64,000 nucleotides of DNA from Adiantum capillus-veneris (lineage: Eukaryota > Streptophyta > Polypodiopsida > Polypodiales > Pteridaceae): NCBI GenBank assembly GCA_014529385.2, contig CM043942.1:21684991-21748990 (forward strand). The letters are read 5' to 3'. Below the pieces are notes generated by a model, which saw nothing but the letters and a program-made list of their open reading frames with translations, was not told where the DNA came from and made no database searches. This document shows, one piece after another, positions 54,135-64,000 of the stretch (position 1 is its first letter; every line of letters starts with the position of its first letter). A program made the position numbers and the translations under genes.

Positions 54135-54147
54135 CAAGAGGGGGGTA
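54135..54147 (+). other. Element B1 polypurine tract
   Basis: AAGAGGGGGGTA immediately before the 3' LTR; the usual second-strand primer. Confidence 0.85.
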
Positions 54148-54837
54148 TGTCACAAAGTGATGACGTGTCTGCCCGAGAGCATGCGGGAAACCCTAACCCT
54201 GACTGCTGCTGAAAACCCTAATTTTGGAAATCCTAACCCTAAAACCTGCAAACCCTAAAAATTTGCCAAATATCCTAACCCTAACCCTAACCCTAAAAAC
54301 TGCCATAAACCCTAACCCTAACCCTAGGGCAGCAAGCTGAGATTCCGCGAAATGCGTTGGCATGATGACGTGGCACCGTACGGAATCCTCCGAAAATTGC
54401 GGCAGAATTGCGTGGGTTGCTTTTTGGCTCTACGCAATTCAAGAGAGAAAGAGAGAGAATATTTGCTTTATTTTCCTAGAGCTCAAGCTTGAGAGAGGAA
54501 AGAGATTTTGCTTTTATTTTAGGCTTTTGATTTGAAGCTTTTGGGGCTCTGCTTTTGGCAACCCTTGTAAACTTTAAATAAGTGGTTTGGGTACACACTC
54601 GGCAGAGCATCTGGACGCAGAGTCCGAGAGTGAAACCCTAACCGCTCTCTTGTACTTTGAACATTGATTAATACATAAAGAAATACCGAAAGGGGCGCCA
54701 GTCTTTGGGGCCAATATTTCTAGGCACGGAACTCCGCCGGGCCAGTGCAAATCTATTGTGAACTGTGAACTGTTTTGAAGTGGTTATTTGGTGCTGTCGT
54801 GATTGATTCTTGACTTGGAGTGTCCAAGTCTGTTACA
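54148..54837 (+). mobile_element. Element B1 3' LTR
   Basis: 690 bp, TGTCACAAAG to GTCTGTTACA. Same telomere-like block (54187-54328), TGACGTGGCA (54366) and CCGTACGGA (54376) as the 5' LTR. Right flank CATCC versus left flank CATAG: only 3 of 5 match. Confidence 0.92.
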
Positions 54838-55440
54838 CATCCTGCTAGTCCAGTTGCTGGTACAACAATCGGTCAGCCCCATTTTCTCTTCACTTGCAAG
54901 GAATTGAGCTTTATATGAAGCCTCACACCAGGTCCTTGAGGATGGACCAATCAATTGATGTCAAGGATGATAATCCTTGTAAAGCCCGCCTAAATTGAAA
55001 GCGACATTTAAGCGCAGGATTCAAGAGAGCACAGTTTCCCCAGATTCTGTTAGAGCGGAGAAACATTCTAGAGTCAAAGATGACTTAATCTATGAGAAGG
55101 TACAGGTGATAATTAAGGCCAGGGTGGAAAGGAATGTAAGGTACGGTACGTATTCGGTCTTGTACGTCGTACCAAATGGATTGAGTTATTAGGTACATAA
55201 AATTTGTATGTTCTTTTTTTTAAAAGTCAAAAACATAGAATATGGTCAATACTCTCCCTGTGCAAGGCTCTGCAAGTAACTTCTTGTATTTGTTGCACAG
55301 AAAGCTCTCCTGAATAAGGCACCCAGATAGCCCTGAACAAGGGCAAAAATAGGATAAGCTTGGCTGTTTTTTTTAAGCGTACAATACCAATCGGTACGGT
55401 ATGGTCAAATCCGTACGTCCGGATACAACCTTGACACTTT
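54838..55440. other. Unclassified sequence right of B1
   Basis: No recognised gene. It does not continue the LINE RT found left of B1. It may be the 5' region of the LINE ORF1 that follows. Confidence 0.35.
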
Positions 55441-56010
55441 ATGACGGACCTGAGCCTTTTGAGGCGTGACATTGAAAAAGAGAAGTATGCAAATGCGGAG
55501 ACTAACAAAAAAGCTACGTATGCAGATATGAGAAAAGAGTTAGACAAAGAGATGCTTGTTAAGCGTGACAAGATGTACATATCATTGAAGGTCGAAATGC
55601 AGACTATACTGAGGGCAGAAGTGAATGTAATCTTATGTGTGATAAAAAAAAAAAACCGAGGATGCACTCGCTCCTTTTGAATCCTCGAAATAAAATGTGG
55701 AGGAACACATGAATGAAAAGGATGCATTGATTGAAGCATTCAAGGGAGAACTTGTAGCTTGTAAAAATACCCCTGCAAAGGAAGGAGAAATCAACCCTCA
55801 ATTATAAAGGAGCTCGAAAGCATTAACGAGCAGGTAAAGAGGAAGAGCAGATAGCACGAACGGCCTCTTCATAAGTGGAGCACCTATTCAAAACACATAA
55901 CAAGGTTGATAAAGCTGAAAAGTGGATCGAGGGCACAAAGAAAGGAAAAGATAAGATACATGAAGCCACACTGACATCCACTATCATCAAGATGACAATT
56001 GAGGGGTGTA
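55441..56010 (+). pseudogene. LINE ORF1 N-terminal coiled-coil remnant
   Basis: An 80-codon Lys/Glu-rich frame (LRRDIEKEKYANAETNKK ...) with coiled-coil character is followed in broken frames by AEKWIEGTKKGKDK and TIIKMTIEG, matching AKKWINVAKKGKGK and IIINMTLDE of the LINE ORF1 at 38459. Stops, an A-run and loss of the rest mark it as dead. Confidence 0.5.
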
Positions 56011-56154
56011 CCCTAGACTTTTAATAAAAGATAACATTGAAAGGTGTGCCGTTTAAGCACACGCCAATACCTACGTACATTTTCTCCTCTCTCCTTCGTT
56101 GTCTGCAGAAAACACCAGTGCTACCCTCTGCCAGCTGCTAGCGCTCCTTCAAAC

Positions 56155-56166
56155 TGGTATCAGAGC
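56155..56166 (+). other. Primer-binding-site sequence (copia region)
   Basis: A perfect TGGTATCAGAGC. The preceding LTR end is not clear (CTCCTTCAAAC), so the element's LTR is not delimited. Confidence 0.6.
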
Positions 56167-57250
56167 ACAGCTTCGAGCACGTCTCCAGGCCGGGAAGCAG
56201 CAACAATTATTTTCTCTCTTCGATTTTCAGCCCTCTTTCTGTCTCTACGATTTTCAGCTCTCTCTCTCTCCTCTCACTACAACCCACAGCTTCTTGATGA
56301 AGCTTTGAGATTGTGAGCAGGCAAAATCAATCACAGAAGAAAGGGGGATTTTACAGGTGGCTGAAATTTCAGCAATTTCACAACATTTTGATGCTTTACA
56401 AGTGGAATTTGCATTTACAGGTCGAGAAAAATTGGGGCTTTTGCTGAAACTGCAGAAATTAGACCGTCAAAATTTGGAGCTTTTGCTGAAATTTCACCAG
56501 ACATTTGTGCATGTATTGCAATTTGTGGACAGTTTGAGCAAAGAATTTGAGGTTTATTCTTGAGTTTTTCAAGAAATTACGAGAAAACGTAGGTTTAAAC
56601 GCATCAGAAAGTTTATGTGGCACACATTTATGTATTTTACATGTGGAATGCTCGCCATTGAGTTGATGTATTGCTGAAAATACATTTTGCAACAGCTTTT
56701 AATCGATTTGCAGATTTGAGGTTGATGCATTATGCATTTTGGTTATACTGCTGAAGTGGGAGTATTTAGCTTATAAATCTAACCTTCTTGTATGAAACTC
56801 TTTTTGTACGAGATAATTACCATAACTATGAGTTCCCACATAGGCACATAGCATGTTGTACCCAATGCATGTAACACCCTATGTGAAGCCTAGTTTCCCC
56901 CTAGTTTGCATTCATGGATTTCACTAAAAACGATAAGCATCCCTATAAAGTGGGGCAACTTCTTCGACTTGTAATATGATATAAACAACCCAAAATAACT
57001 TGCTATTTATAGCTTCAACTATAAATAAACACCCTTGTACACACTTTCTTAATAATGCAAGTAAATGATGCATTGGTTTATCCACCTATTTCTGTTGGGT
57101 TGTTGATCATGTATGTTGGGCATCCACCGCTCATCACTAACTTATGTCCGCTAACCTTTAAGGGTATATATATACAATTATGAGCCACACATGAACTAAT
57201 ATGGTATCATGTGCTACAACGAAGAAGAGGGATGACTCTCCCTCACCATA
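56167..57250 (+). other. Region after the PBS, no gene recognised
   Basis: Short frames only. GCTGAAATTTCA / TTTTGCTGAAA words repeat near 56360-56500. It may be the leader of the copia element or a separate insertion. Confidence 0.35.
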
Positions 57251-57261
57251 TATGTGTCCTG

Positions 57262-57266
<5 letters not shown>

Positions 57267-57349
<83 letters not shown>
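57267..57349. repeat. Compound (TC)n(AC)n microsatellite
   Basis: A TC run of about 66 bases followed by (AC)8. Confidence 0.95.
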
Positions 57350-57372
57350 TGCACGTATTGGACTCCACCCTT

Positions 57373-58017
57373 TCAACGCTTGTTGTAGATGTCCTCAAAC
57401 TCCTTGAGGAGGTGTCTGAGAAGAGAGTGCACTACTCGAGGAGCATATAAATGAGTACTAGAAAAGAACTTCCAAAATTGCTCATGCTCTGCAAAGCGGC
57501 TGATCTTTTCAAGGTCTACAAAAAAAAGGAGTTCTTGTGAAGCCTCACCTCTGAGCGCAAAGTTGTAATGGCCAGTTGTTGCTGTTGCTGCTGCCATTTC
57601 TAGGAAGTTGTTGGTAAGAGTAGTGACGATAGCGACTGCCTTCAACAACTTCAGCAACGGAGCTCGCATAACCATATATCAAAGCAACATGGTTGTACGC
57701 GGATCAATGCGGCCATTGTCCCTACGGGGGTGTAGTTTATCCCTTTGTGGGCTGTTTTCAGCAGCGCCTTGTGTGGGCTGGGCTGAAGTTGTGAGCTGTT
57801 GATCCTTGGACACAAGTATCGAGTCTCCAGGTAGCAGGCATGTGCCCTCCTCCATTGAGTAGGCAAAGGCGCCCACAATGGTTGTTTGTGGAGTTCTGAG
57901 GCGTCTTGCAGGATCTTGTAAGGTGGAGATTGACCCATTTATGTATGTTTTCTTGCAGGTTGTGAATTCAAGCTTTGTGTTGGCTCCAAGAGGAGAGCTC
58001 TTGCAAGTCTCTCTCAC
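57373..58017 (-). pseudogene. Unrecognised minus-strand frame of ~214 codons with one stop
   Basis: A single reading frame is open from 58017 to a TGA at 57373 except for one TGA at 57679-57681. It includes TPQTTIVGAFAYSMEEGTC, then AVAIVTTLTNNFLEMAAATA and ends HLLKEFEDIYNKR before the stop. Composition is protein-like (hydrophobic helix, amphipathic C terminus). I do not recognise a family. It may be a gene fragment, terminal exon or repeat-borne ORF on the strand opposite the copia element. Confidence 0.35.
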
Positions 58018-58860
58018 TTTATTGTACTAGCTTTGAGGTATCACCGGTCACTATCGACCCAACCATCGCTTTGTGCCTGAGCTCGACCGAAGAGCCCCCT
58101 TGTATGCTGTATGGTTGAGTCAGTCCTCAGGCTGCACAAGAGAATTAACATTTGGATACAAGTACAGGTTTTGGGGAGCATTTTCCTTGAGATATGCCAT
58201 ATAGGTTTGGCATCTATGTTTGACGTCAACTCCATCATTGAGAGAAGGTAGCAAGTGTTGACTACCTTTTGGTTTACACTCCAGTTGCATTTTATGTGGG
58301 ATTCGTAGTTATTGCTTGCACTCTAATTGACGCCTGTTTGAGCGCATATCCTGCTTATTGCAAAGATTATCACATGTACATTTGTTGCGGATACTACCTT
58401 CCTACACATTTGTGGAGCCATCTTGGCTAGTACGACAGTCTTGACCATTTCTGAGAGTTGGTCTAGAAGATAGTCATTTTTGAGACTTAACTATAGTCAT
58501 GCCATTGCTTAGCCTTTTGTGAGGGTCGTTTGTGAGGTTTTTTGAAGCCGAACACCGAGGGCCGGGGCTACCTAATGTAAGGTAATTACATTGCTAGAGA
58601 TCCCCACTATCGTATCTTCGCCATAGGCCATGTATAGAGAGGACTAGGTGCTTGGATGCCGTGTTGGCAGACATTTGTCAGTTTGACAGTGTGCAAAGAC
58701 AGTTTTCTACTCTCCGTAGTTTATGCCTATTGCTTATAGAGCATTTCTATACGTTTTTGGTTTCTATGTATTGCATTCTGACAACCAATTTGGTTGAGAT
58801 TTACTCCCAAATTCAAGTAGGAATTTGTCAAAAAAAATTAAAATTTTTGTGCCAGAAATC
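58018..58860. other. No gene recognised
   Basis: Short frames without known motifs between the unrecognised minus-strand frame and the copia gag. Confidence 0.4.
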
Positions 58861-58869
58861 TTGCTCTTA

Positions 58870-59700
58870 TGGTGTATTCTACGGACAAGGATGTTTATGA
58901 CATCAAGAAGTTTGATGGGACAAATATTACACTTTAAACAGAGAAGAGTCAAGATGTTTAGTGCAAAAGAATGAGAAACTTCCCATTTTATATGCTACAA
59001 GGAATGAAGAGATGAACATGACTCAATTTCAATCGGAAGAGCTAGATGCGCTTTGCAGATCTACGATTAGATTGCATCTTGCTGAGTCAATTTATTTCTC
59101 TGTTTTTGGAGTGTGCTACGGTGTATCAAGTATGACTGAGGTTATGCAGCACGGATGAGAGAAACTTTGCTAGCAACAAGAAGTTCTTGATGCAAAAGCT
59201 ATATAATCTTCGTATGAAAGAGTCAACTAGTGTTGCTAGCCATATCAATGAGTTGTCCTCAAAATGTGCTCAATGAGTTTGCCTAGATTTGTGCTCAACA
59301 GATGAAGATGATGACATGAAAGCTATTCAATTGATTTGCTCATTGCCACCATCGTGGGATTCATTTTATACTGTTGTTAGTTATTCTGCACCAAATGGTA
59401 CGCTATTGTTCAATGGTCAATACACTATGGGTAGTTGCCATCATGACAAAGCTCACTATGTGAAGAAAGAAAGAAAATAAAGGAAGGACATTCTTAGCAA
59501 GGTGAATCTAGCGAGGATGGAAAGAAACATACATCTCGTGATAGATCAAAGTTTAGCAATAAAAAGGACATTTGATGGCATTTTTGTGAGAAGTATAGCC
59601 ATATGAAGAAAGATTGTTGTACACGGAAATGTGAGAAAGGCAAAAGGAAAAGCAGTGATAATGATGCGAAAGAGGAAAAGAGTAAAAGTTCAATAAATAT
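58870..59700 (+). pseudogene. Ty1/copia gag remnant (UBN2 type)
   Basis: In shifting frames: VYDIKKFDGTNI, ERNFASNKKFLMQKLYNLRMKE, SVASHINELSSKC, DDDMKAIQLICSLPPSWDSF, all typical of copia gag. Then a zinc-knuckle remnant FCEKYSHMKKDCC (about 59585-59622), whose first Cys is Trp, and a Lys-rich tail. Many stops. Confidence 0.8.
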
Positions 59701-59829
59701 CCAAGAGATCAATTTGATCACTGATTATGACGATGCACAAGAAATTATTTTGATGACATCGTCTATGGATGTGTTCTATGATGCACAAGAGACTCTATGC
59801 TTACAGAGTTTGTTACCATCCAAATTGCT

Positions 59830-60830
59830 ACTCAATGGTGAAGTGTCACATACGTGGATCGTGAATTCATTTGCATCTCTTCGTGTGACCCACATAGGGA
59901 GTCACTTACTCATTATGAAGAGACAGTTGGTTCCGTCACATCGGGTGACAATTACGTTTGTGACATAGTTGGCATTGGTGACATTACTATGGTTTTGTTG
60001 AATGGCATCACATTTATCATTCACAATGCTCGTCACATGCCATGCTTCACTCACAATTTGATTTCAATTGGAAGACTTGATGACTTGGGTTATAATGTCA
60101 CTTTCTATCAGCAATCCTAGCATATATCCACAGGCAACTTATTGCTTGCTAGTGGCTCTAAAGTTGGCTCTTTGTATCTTCTTTATGTCTCTAACAGAAA
60201 TAGTGTTCTTTCGATAACCAAGTTGCTAAATGTTTCTTTGTGGCATAGCCGGTTGGGACATATGTCCAAAAACGGAATGTAAACTCTTTCTCGTTTGTGT
60301 TATTTTCTTGCTTTATCTTTTTTTGAATTTTCTTTTGTGAGCACTGTCAGTATGGGAAGCAAACATGTGCTTCTTGTAGTGTTTCATTTGAGAAAGAGAG
60401 ACAACTCTTAGAGCTTGCACATAGTCATGTATACGGCTCCATGCCTACTCCGTGTCTTGGTGGCTCATCTAAGTTCATAGATGACGCAACACGCGGATGA
60501 GACGTTCTCTTGCTTTAAGAGATTCTTGTCAAGTGTTGAAACTTAGTCTAGTTTGGTAAGAAGCTAAAGGCTTTACATTTAGATTATGGTGGAGAATACA
60601 TCTCCAAAGAGTTTTGTTGACTTCTGCACAGGAAGGAGAATTAAGCGTGAGTTCGTTGCTTCTTATAACCTAGCTCAATACGGTGTTGTTGAAAGAATGA
60701 ACATGACGATTCAAGAGATAATCATGTCTATGCTATCACAAGAAAGTCTAACGCAAGGTTTTTGGGTAGAAGCGCTTTACTCAGTGGTTTATTTGATCAA
60801 TAGATCATAACATGCATCATTATAGTTTTG
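59830..60830 (+). pseudogene. Ty1/copia protease and integrase remnant
   Basis: TWIVNSFASLRVTHIGSH (protease site, DSGAS changed to NSFAS), GDNYVCDIVGIGDITMVL, HNARHMPCFTHNLISIGRLD, then LWHSRLGHMSKNGM (integrase HHCC start), a broken middle, and the DYGGEY-type block near 60585-60600 followed by VERMNMTIQEIIMSML and EALYSVVYLINRS. Frames are broken throughout. Confidence 0.82.
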
Positions 60831-61261
60831 TGTGCTTGAGGAGTTATGGTGAAGACAGCAGTTGTCGTATGACAAACGCGAGACATTTGGCTGTGAAACT
60901 TATACCGTGTACTTAAAGAGCTTCGTGCTAAGCTAGATCCAAAATCTTAGAAATGCATCTTTATTGTCTATGAACTGGGTGGTCAGTTTAGGCTATTGTT
61001 TGTGGGGTCTAGAGAGTCAACCAAGATGCACAAATAGCCAGTAAAAGAGGTTGAATTCTGAAAGCTCACATTCTCGAATGTATCACCTCCTATGGAGATA
61101 TCTTAAGAGCATGTTGCTTTGCAAGTGAACGCTCTAGATGATAGAGCTATTGAGCAGGCTAGTACGAATCAGCCAAGGATATTTCAGAGAGCCTTGCATC
61201 CACCAAAGCACTTCATTCATGGCGTGGATTTTGTGTTGTTTACAAATAGTGGTGAGCCTTA
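60831..61261 (+). pseudogene. Ty1/copia integrase-RT linker, cut by LTR-1
   Basis: Ends in HGVDFVLFTNSGEP, the conserved start of the copia RT region (DYVLxTDxGEP), at which point the LTR-1 element begins (61262). The RT and RNase H are beyond the insertion and not in the window. Confidence 0.7.
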
Positions 61262-62520
61262 TGTCACGTGACACATCCAACCCTATGTGTCTGTGGACAA
61301 GCTACAGCATGACAAGGGTTCAATTCAATCAAGTCAGTCTAGAATAGGAAGTGATCTGGCACTTTTGTGAGTCTGTTCGCAGACCGTGCATGTCCAGACA
61401 CTTAATATCCTCTGGTTGCACACAGCCTGACCATCAGATTCCCATCAGATCCCATCAGTAGCATTTTTACAGTGCATAGGCCTATTTTCCCTATTTTTGA
61501 CATTTTTGACTTATTCTTTTTAAGTGACTTTTGTTGGAAAGTAGGTAGGGCAATTTTGCTAAGATAATAATATATAAGCAAACCAGAGCTAGCACTTTCT
61601 GACAGAAGAGGCAACAGGAGCTTCGGTTCAACAAGCACCTTCTCAGCAGGAACCCCAGCAAAGCCTAGCGTTTTTGCTACACAGCAGTGAGGCTAGCGTT
61701 TTGCATCAAGAACCCAGATCAGCCAGCGTTTTTGCACTTGCAGATTTCCGGCCATAGTAGAACCATAGATCAGCCTAGCGTTTTGCATTTGCAAGACATC
61801 CGGCAATAGCAAAACGAGCAAAAGCCCTAGCGTTTTTGCAAGAAGACTTCAAATCAGCCCTAGCGTTTTTGGTTTGCAGATCAGCCCCGGCGTTTTGCAG
61901 ATTCACCAAAACGGAATATCAAGAACCACCAGCGTTTTCAGTTTTCAGCCTTTAGCACTCGCAGATCAAGTCCCGAACCTCGCAGAGCTCACCTTCCCGC
62001 AGCAGATCCTCGCCGCACGGTTAGATTCCACAAGGTTTACAGATTCATCCCGGAAAACGCAGATTTCAGCATCTGCGTTTTCAGCGCGTCGTCGTCGTAT
62101 CGTCGCCATCGACATCATCATCGACATAGAGTCAGAATTCAACAGATAAAGATTTGCAGATTTCAGCCCTTAGCATTCTCAGATTTCAGCCCATCTCGTC
62201 GTCATCCTCAATGTCTTCGACATCGGCGGCAAGTCCAAGCATTGTAGAGATTTGTGCAATCATAAGTAGACCGCTCTCTCCATAGAGAGTGGGGCCTTTG
62301 GAGGAGGGTTTTACAACGTATCTGATGTGGTATTCCCTTCTCTATCTCTCAGTCTCATGCACTTCCATTCACAGTGTCCATTCACTTTGTTTGTGTCCAT
62401 TGCACTCCCTCACTAAAGGAACAGAAGCCTCTCCCTTCCGTAAGTAAAAGGAACCCTTGAGCACAGTTCGGAGCACTCATCTTGAGCAAAGTTCAAACAT
62501 TCTTTCCGCTGCACCTTACA
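61262..62520 (+). mobile_element. LTR-1 5' LTR of an element leaving the window (copy d)
   Basis: 1259 bp from TGTCACGTGACACATCC to GCTGCACCTTACA, followed by a PBS. The first 12 bases form a perfect palindrome with a CACGTG G-box core. TATATAAG at 61571. A block of at least nine AGCGTTTT/GGCGTTTT words lies at 61668-61950, and CGTCGTCGTATCGTC-rich sequence at 62085-62130. Left 5-bp flank CCTTA; the right flank is outside the window. Confidence 0.92.
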
Positions 62521-62521
62521 T

Positions 62522-62533
62522 TGGTATCAGAGC
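62522..62533 (+). other. LTR-1 element primer-binding site
   Basis: A perfect TGGTATCAGAGC, one base after the LTR end. Confidence 0.93.
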
Positions 62534-62839
62534 TCAAGGAAAGAACCACATAATTATCTTTTTTGCTTGTTGAGGTCGCACGAACCCAAGTTCGCTTGGG
62601 CGTGTCGATTCCTAATGGTGTTTTGAAGAGTGACAGAAATCCCAGGAAAGAAGGGCTTGTCCAGCCTCCCCTTGTGCCTCTTTTCACTCATTCAGAGCGG
62701 ACCGTGCACTTAGCGGCCGGCCAATCGACGTGAGGTGGGAAAAAGCAACCTTGGTGTGAGCGCAAGGCCGCTAAGGGGTGTGCCCGCGGAAAAGAGCAGA
62801 ACTTGGGTGAAGAGAAGATCCTTCTCTAACACAGATTGC

Positions 62840-62955
62840 AAGCGAAAGAAGAACCTCAAGAACCTCAAGACCCGCAAGAACCTCAAGAACTCAAGAACCC
62901 CAAGAACCCAAGTTCCTCGTGAACTTAAGAACCCAAGACCACAAGAACCCACGAC
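62840..62955 (+). repeat. AAGAACCTC-type minisatellite in the leader
   Basis: About a dozen degenerate 9-10-bp units (CAAGAACCTC, CAAGAACCCA) between the PBS and the first ATG of the element. Confidence 0.85.
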
Positions 62956-62963
62956 TTCAGTGG

Positions 62964-63892
62964 ATGGTCATCACTCGAAGCGGAAAGGATACTTCGCTTG
63001 GAGGTGATGAGCATGAGAGAGGCGAAGAAGAATTTTCCCCACCAGGAGGTTTTTCTGACCCTCCCCCTTCCCCATCTACGCCAAGGATTGCACTAACTCC
63101 TATGGAGGCTTTCGACAAGAGGATGATGGACAGGAAGTTAGAAAGCGAAGAAAGAATAGCAGCCATCGACCGCAAATATGCGAAAGAATGACAGCCATAG
63201 CGCGTGAGAGCGAGCAAGCACGCTTGGAAGCCAAAGCAAGAGAAGCAAAATTTGATCGCGAGAACAAAGAAAGACTAGCAGAATTTGATCGCGAGAACAA
63301 AGCAAGAATGCAAGAGATGTTGCGACTCTTTTCTCAAGTGCAGGCACAGATGCAAGAGATTCGGGAAAAGGAGACTCTCTTAGTCTCTTCTTCTCCACAG
63401 CATGACACACAGGATTTGCATGATGATAAGCATGATGATTTGAATGATAATGATGAGCATGATGATTTGAATGACAAGCATGATGATTTGCATGGTGATC
63501 AAGATGTGTTTACTCACAAGCATGATGATTTGCATGAAGATGATGTGATTGTTCACAAGGATGATGTGTTAGTTGATACTTTCTCTAGTGAAGCTAACCT
63601 CATTGCAGAGACGATCAATCGCGAAGACCCGATCTTGGCTCTCGAGCCTAGGTCCAAAGAACCCCCTCACGAAGAACCGATCTTGGCTCTCAAGCCTCGG
63701 TCCATAGAACCCCCACAAGAAGTATTATGTATTTGCATGATTAGTCAACACGCATTGTTCGAGTGTTTCATTCGTGATCGTTTCCTGTATTTTAGTCAGC
63801 GTCTTTATGTGATCCCTTTTCCTAGGCATGACATATTGTACGTTGAGCACGTTTCACTCATGAATGAGCACGGATTTTTCATGAAGAGCTGA
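62964..63892 (+). CDS. LTR-1 element first ORF: gag-like coiled-coil protein, one frameshift
   Basis: ATG 62964 gives MVITRSGKDTSLGGDE, the sort of start seen in plant gypsy gag proteins. It is followed by a Pro-rich segment and a long coiled coil (ESEERIAAIDRKYAKE, a frameshift at about 63187, then ARLEAKAREAKFDREN ... FSQVQAQMQEIREKE). Next is an acidic His-Asp-Asp repeat region (HDDLND / HDDLHED, 63415-63545), two copies of EPILALxPRSxEPP, and a stop at 63890. No CCHC knuckle or pol motif occurs before the window ends. Confidence 0.6.
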
Positions 63893-64000
63893 AAAGTATG
63901 CATTCAAAGAAGTCACATTCCATGTCTCTTCCTTGGCATGACACATTTGTAGAACGAGCACATAACAGTATGAGCACCAAGCATGGGCATTTCCGTTGTG
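63893..64000 (+). other. LTR-1 element internal region, truncated by the window
   Basis: No further motif; the element continues beyond the window. Confidence 0.6.

Noticed and set aside
54187-54328. A true telomere or interstitial telomeric array
   Set aside because: The CCCTAA-like units are interrupted by spacers and occur identically placed in both LTRs of element B1, so they belong to the LTR.
55441-55680. Stand-alone coiled-coil host gene
   Set aside because: The following sequence matches LINE ORF1 at 38459, so it is better explained as a LINE remnant.

Overview
This is plant nuclear DNA, almost certainly from a land plant with a large, repeat-filled genome. The evidence is: GT-AG introns of several kilobases; LTR retrotransposons whose primer-binding sites match the plant initiator tRNA-Met (TGGTATCAGAGC); Ty3/gypsy elements (one with a chromodomain-like tail), Ty1/copia and LINE remnants; and many long (GA/TC)n and poly-C/poly-G tracts. 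A fern or other non-flowering plant is my guess from repeat style only. No tRNA, rRNA, CRISPR array or bacterial feature is seen.

The one host gene I recognise lies on the + strand. It encodes an RsmD-type rRNA (guanine-N2) methyltransferase, probably targeted to an organelle. Six exons between 16297 and 28151 join in frame across GT-AG introns. A candidate first exon with a transit-peptide-like start lies at 7197-7403, but its phase does not fit the next exon, so an exon is probably missing. The last exon was not found; either it lies beyond the window or the gene is broken. The introns are swollen with mobile DNA.

Layout. 1-7000: intergenic DNA with SSRs, tRNA-derived SINE-like sequences (two forming a 0.6 kb inverted pair around a poly-C core) and one minus-strand LTR end. 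7197-28151: the methyltransferase gene; its introns hold copies of one LTR family ('LTR-1', including a solo LTR with a perfect 5-bp target duplication), a gag-only minus-strand element ('F', 18-22 kb) interrupted by another LTR-1, a 557-bp tandem duplication, an 87-bp palindrome made of two LTR-1 ends with its own target duplication, and LINE fragments. 28.2-38.2 kb: LINE 3' ends, then minus-strand gypsy element A (850-codon gag-PR-RT frame) inserted in minus-strand gypsy B2. 38.2-41.5 kb: an LTR-C fragment and a decayed plus-strand LINE. 41.5-54.8 kb: plus-strand gypsy B1 with both LTRs, split by a tandem LTR-internal-LTR element (D), itself split by the short non-autonomous element C, which has two LTRs, a GTCTC target duplication and an unrecognised ORF in place of pol. 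54.8-61.3 kb: LINE ORF1 remnant, an unrecognised minus-strand frame and a decayed copia element. 61.3-64 kb: an LTR-1 5' LTR, PBS and the first coding region of an element running out of the window.

Nesting gives relative ages: LTR-1 entered F and the copia element; C entered D; D lies in B1; A entered B2. The host gene has no visible functional link with these elements beyond hosting them.
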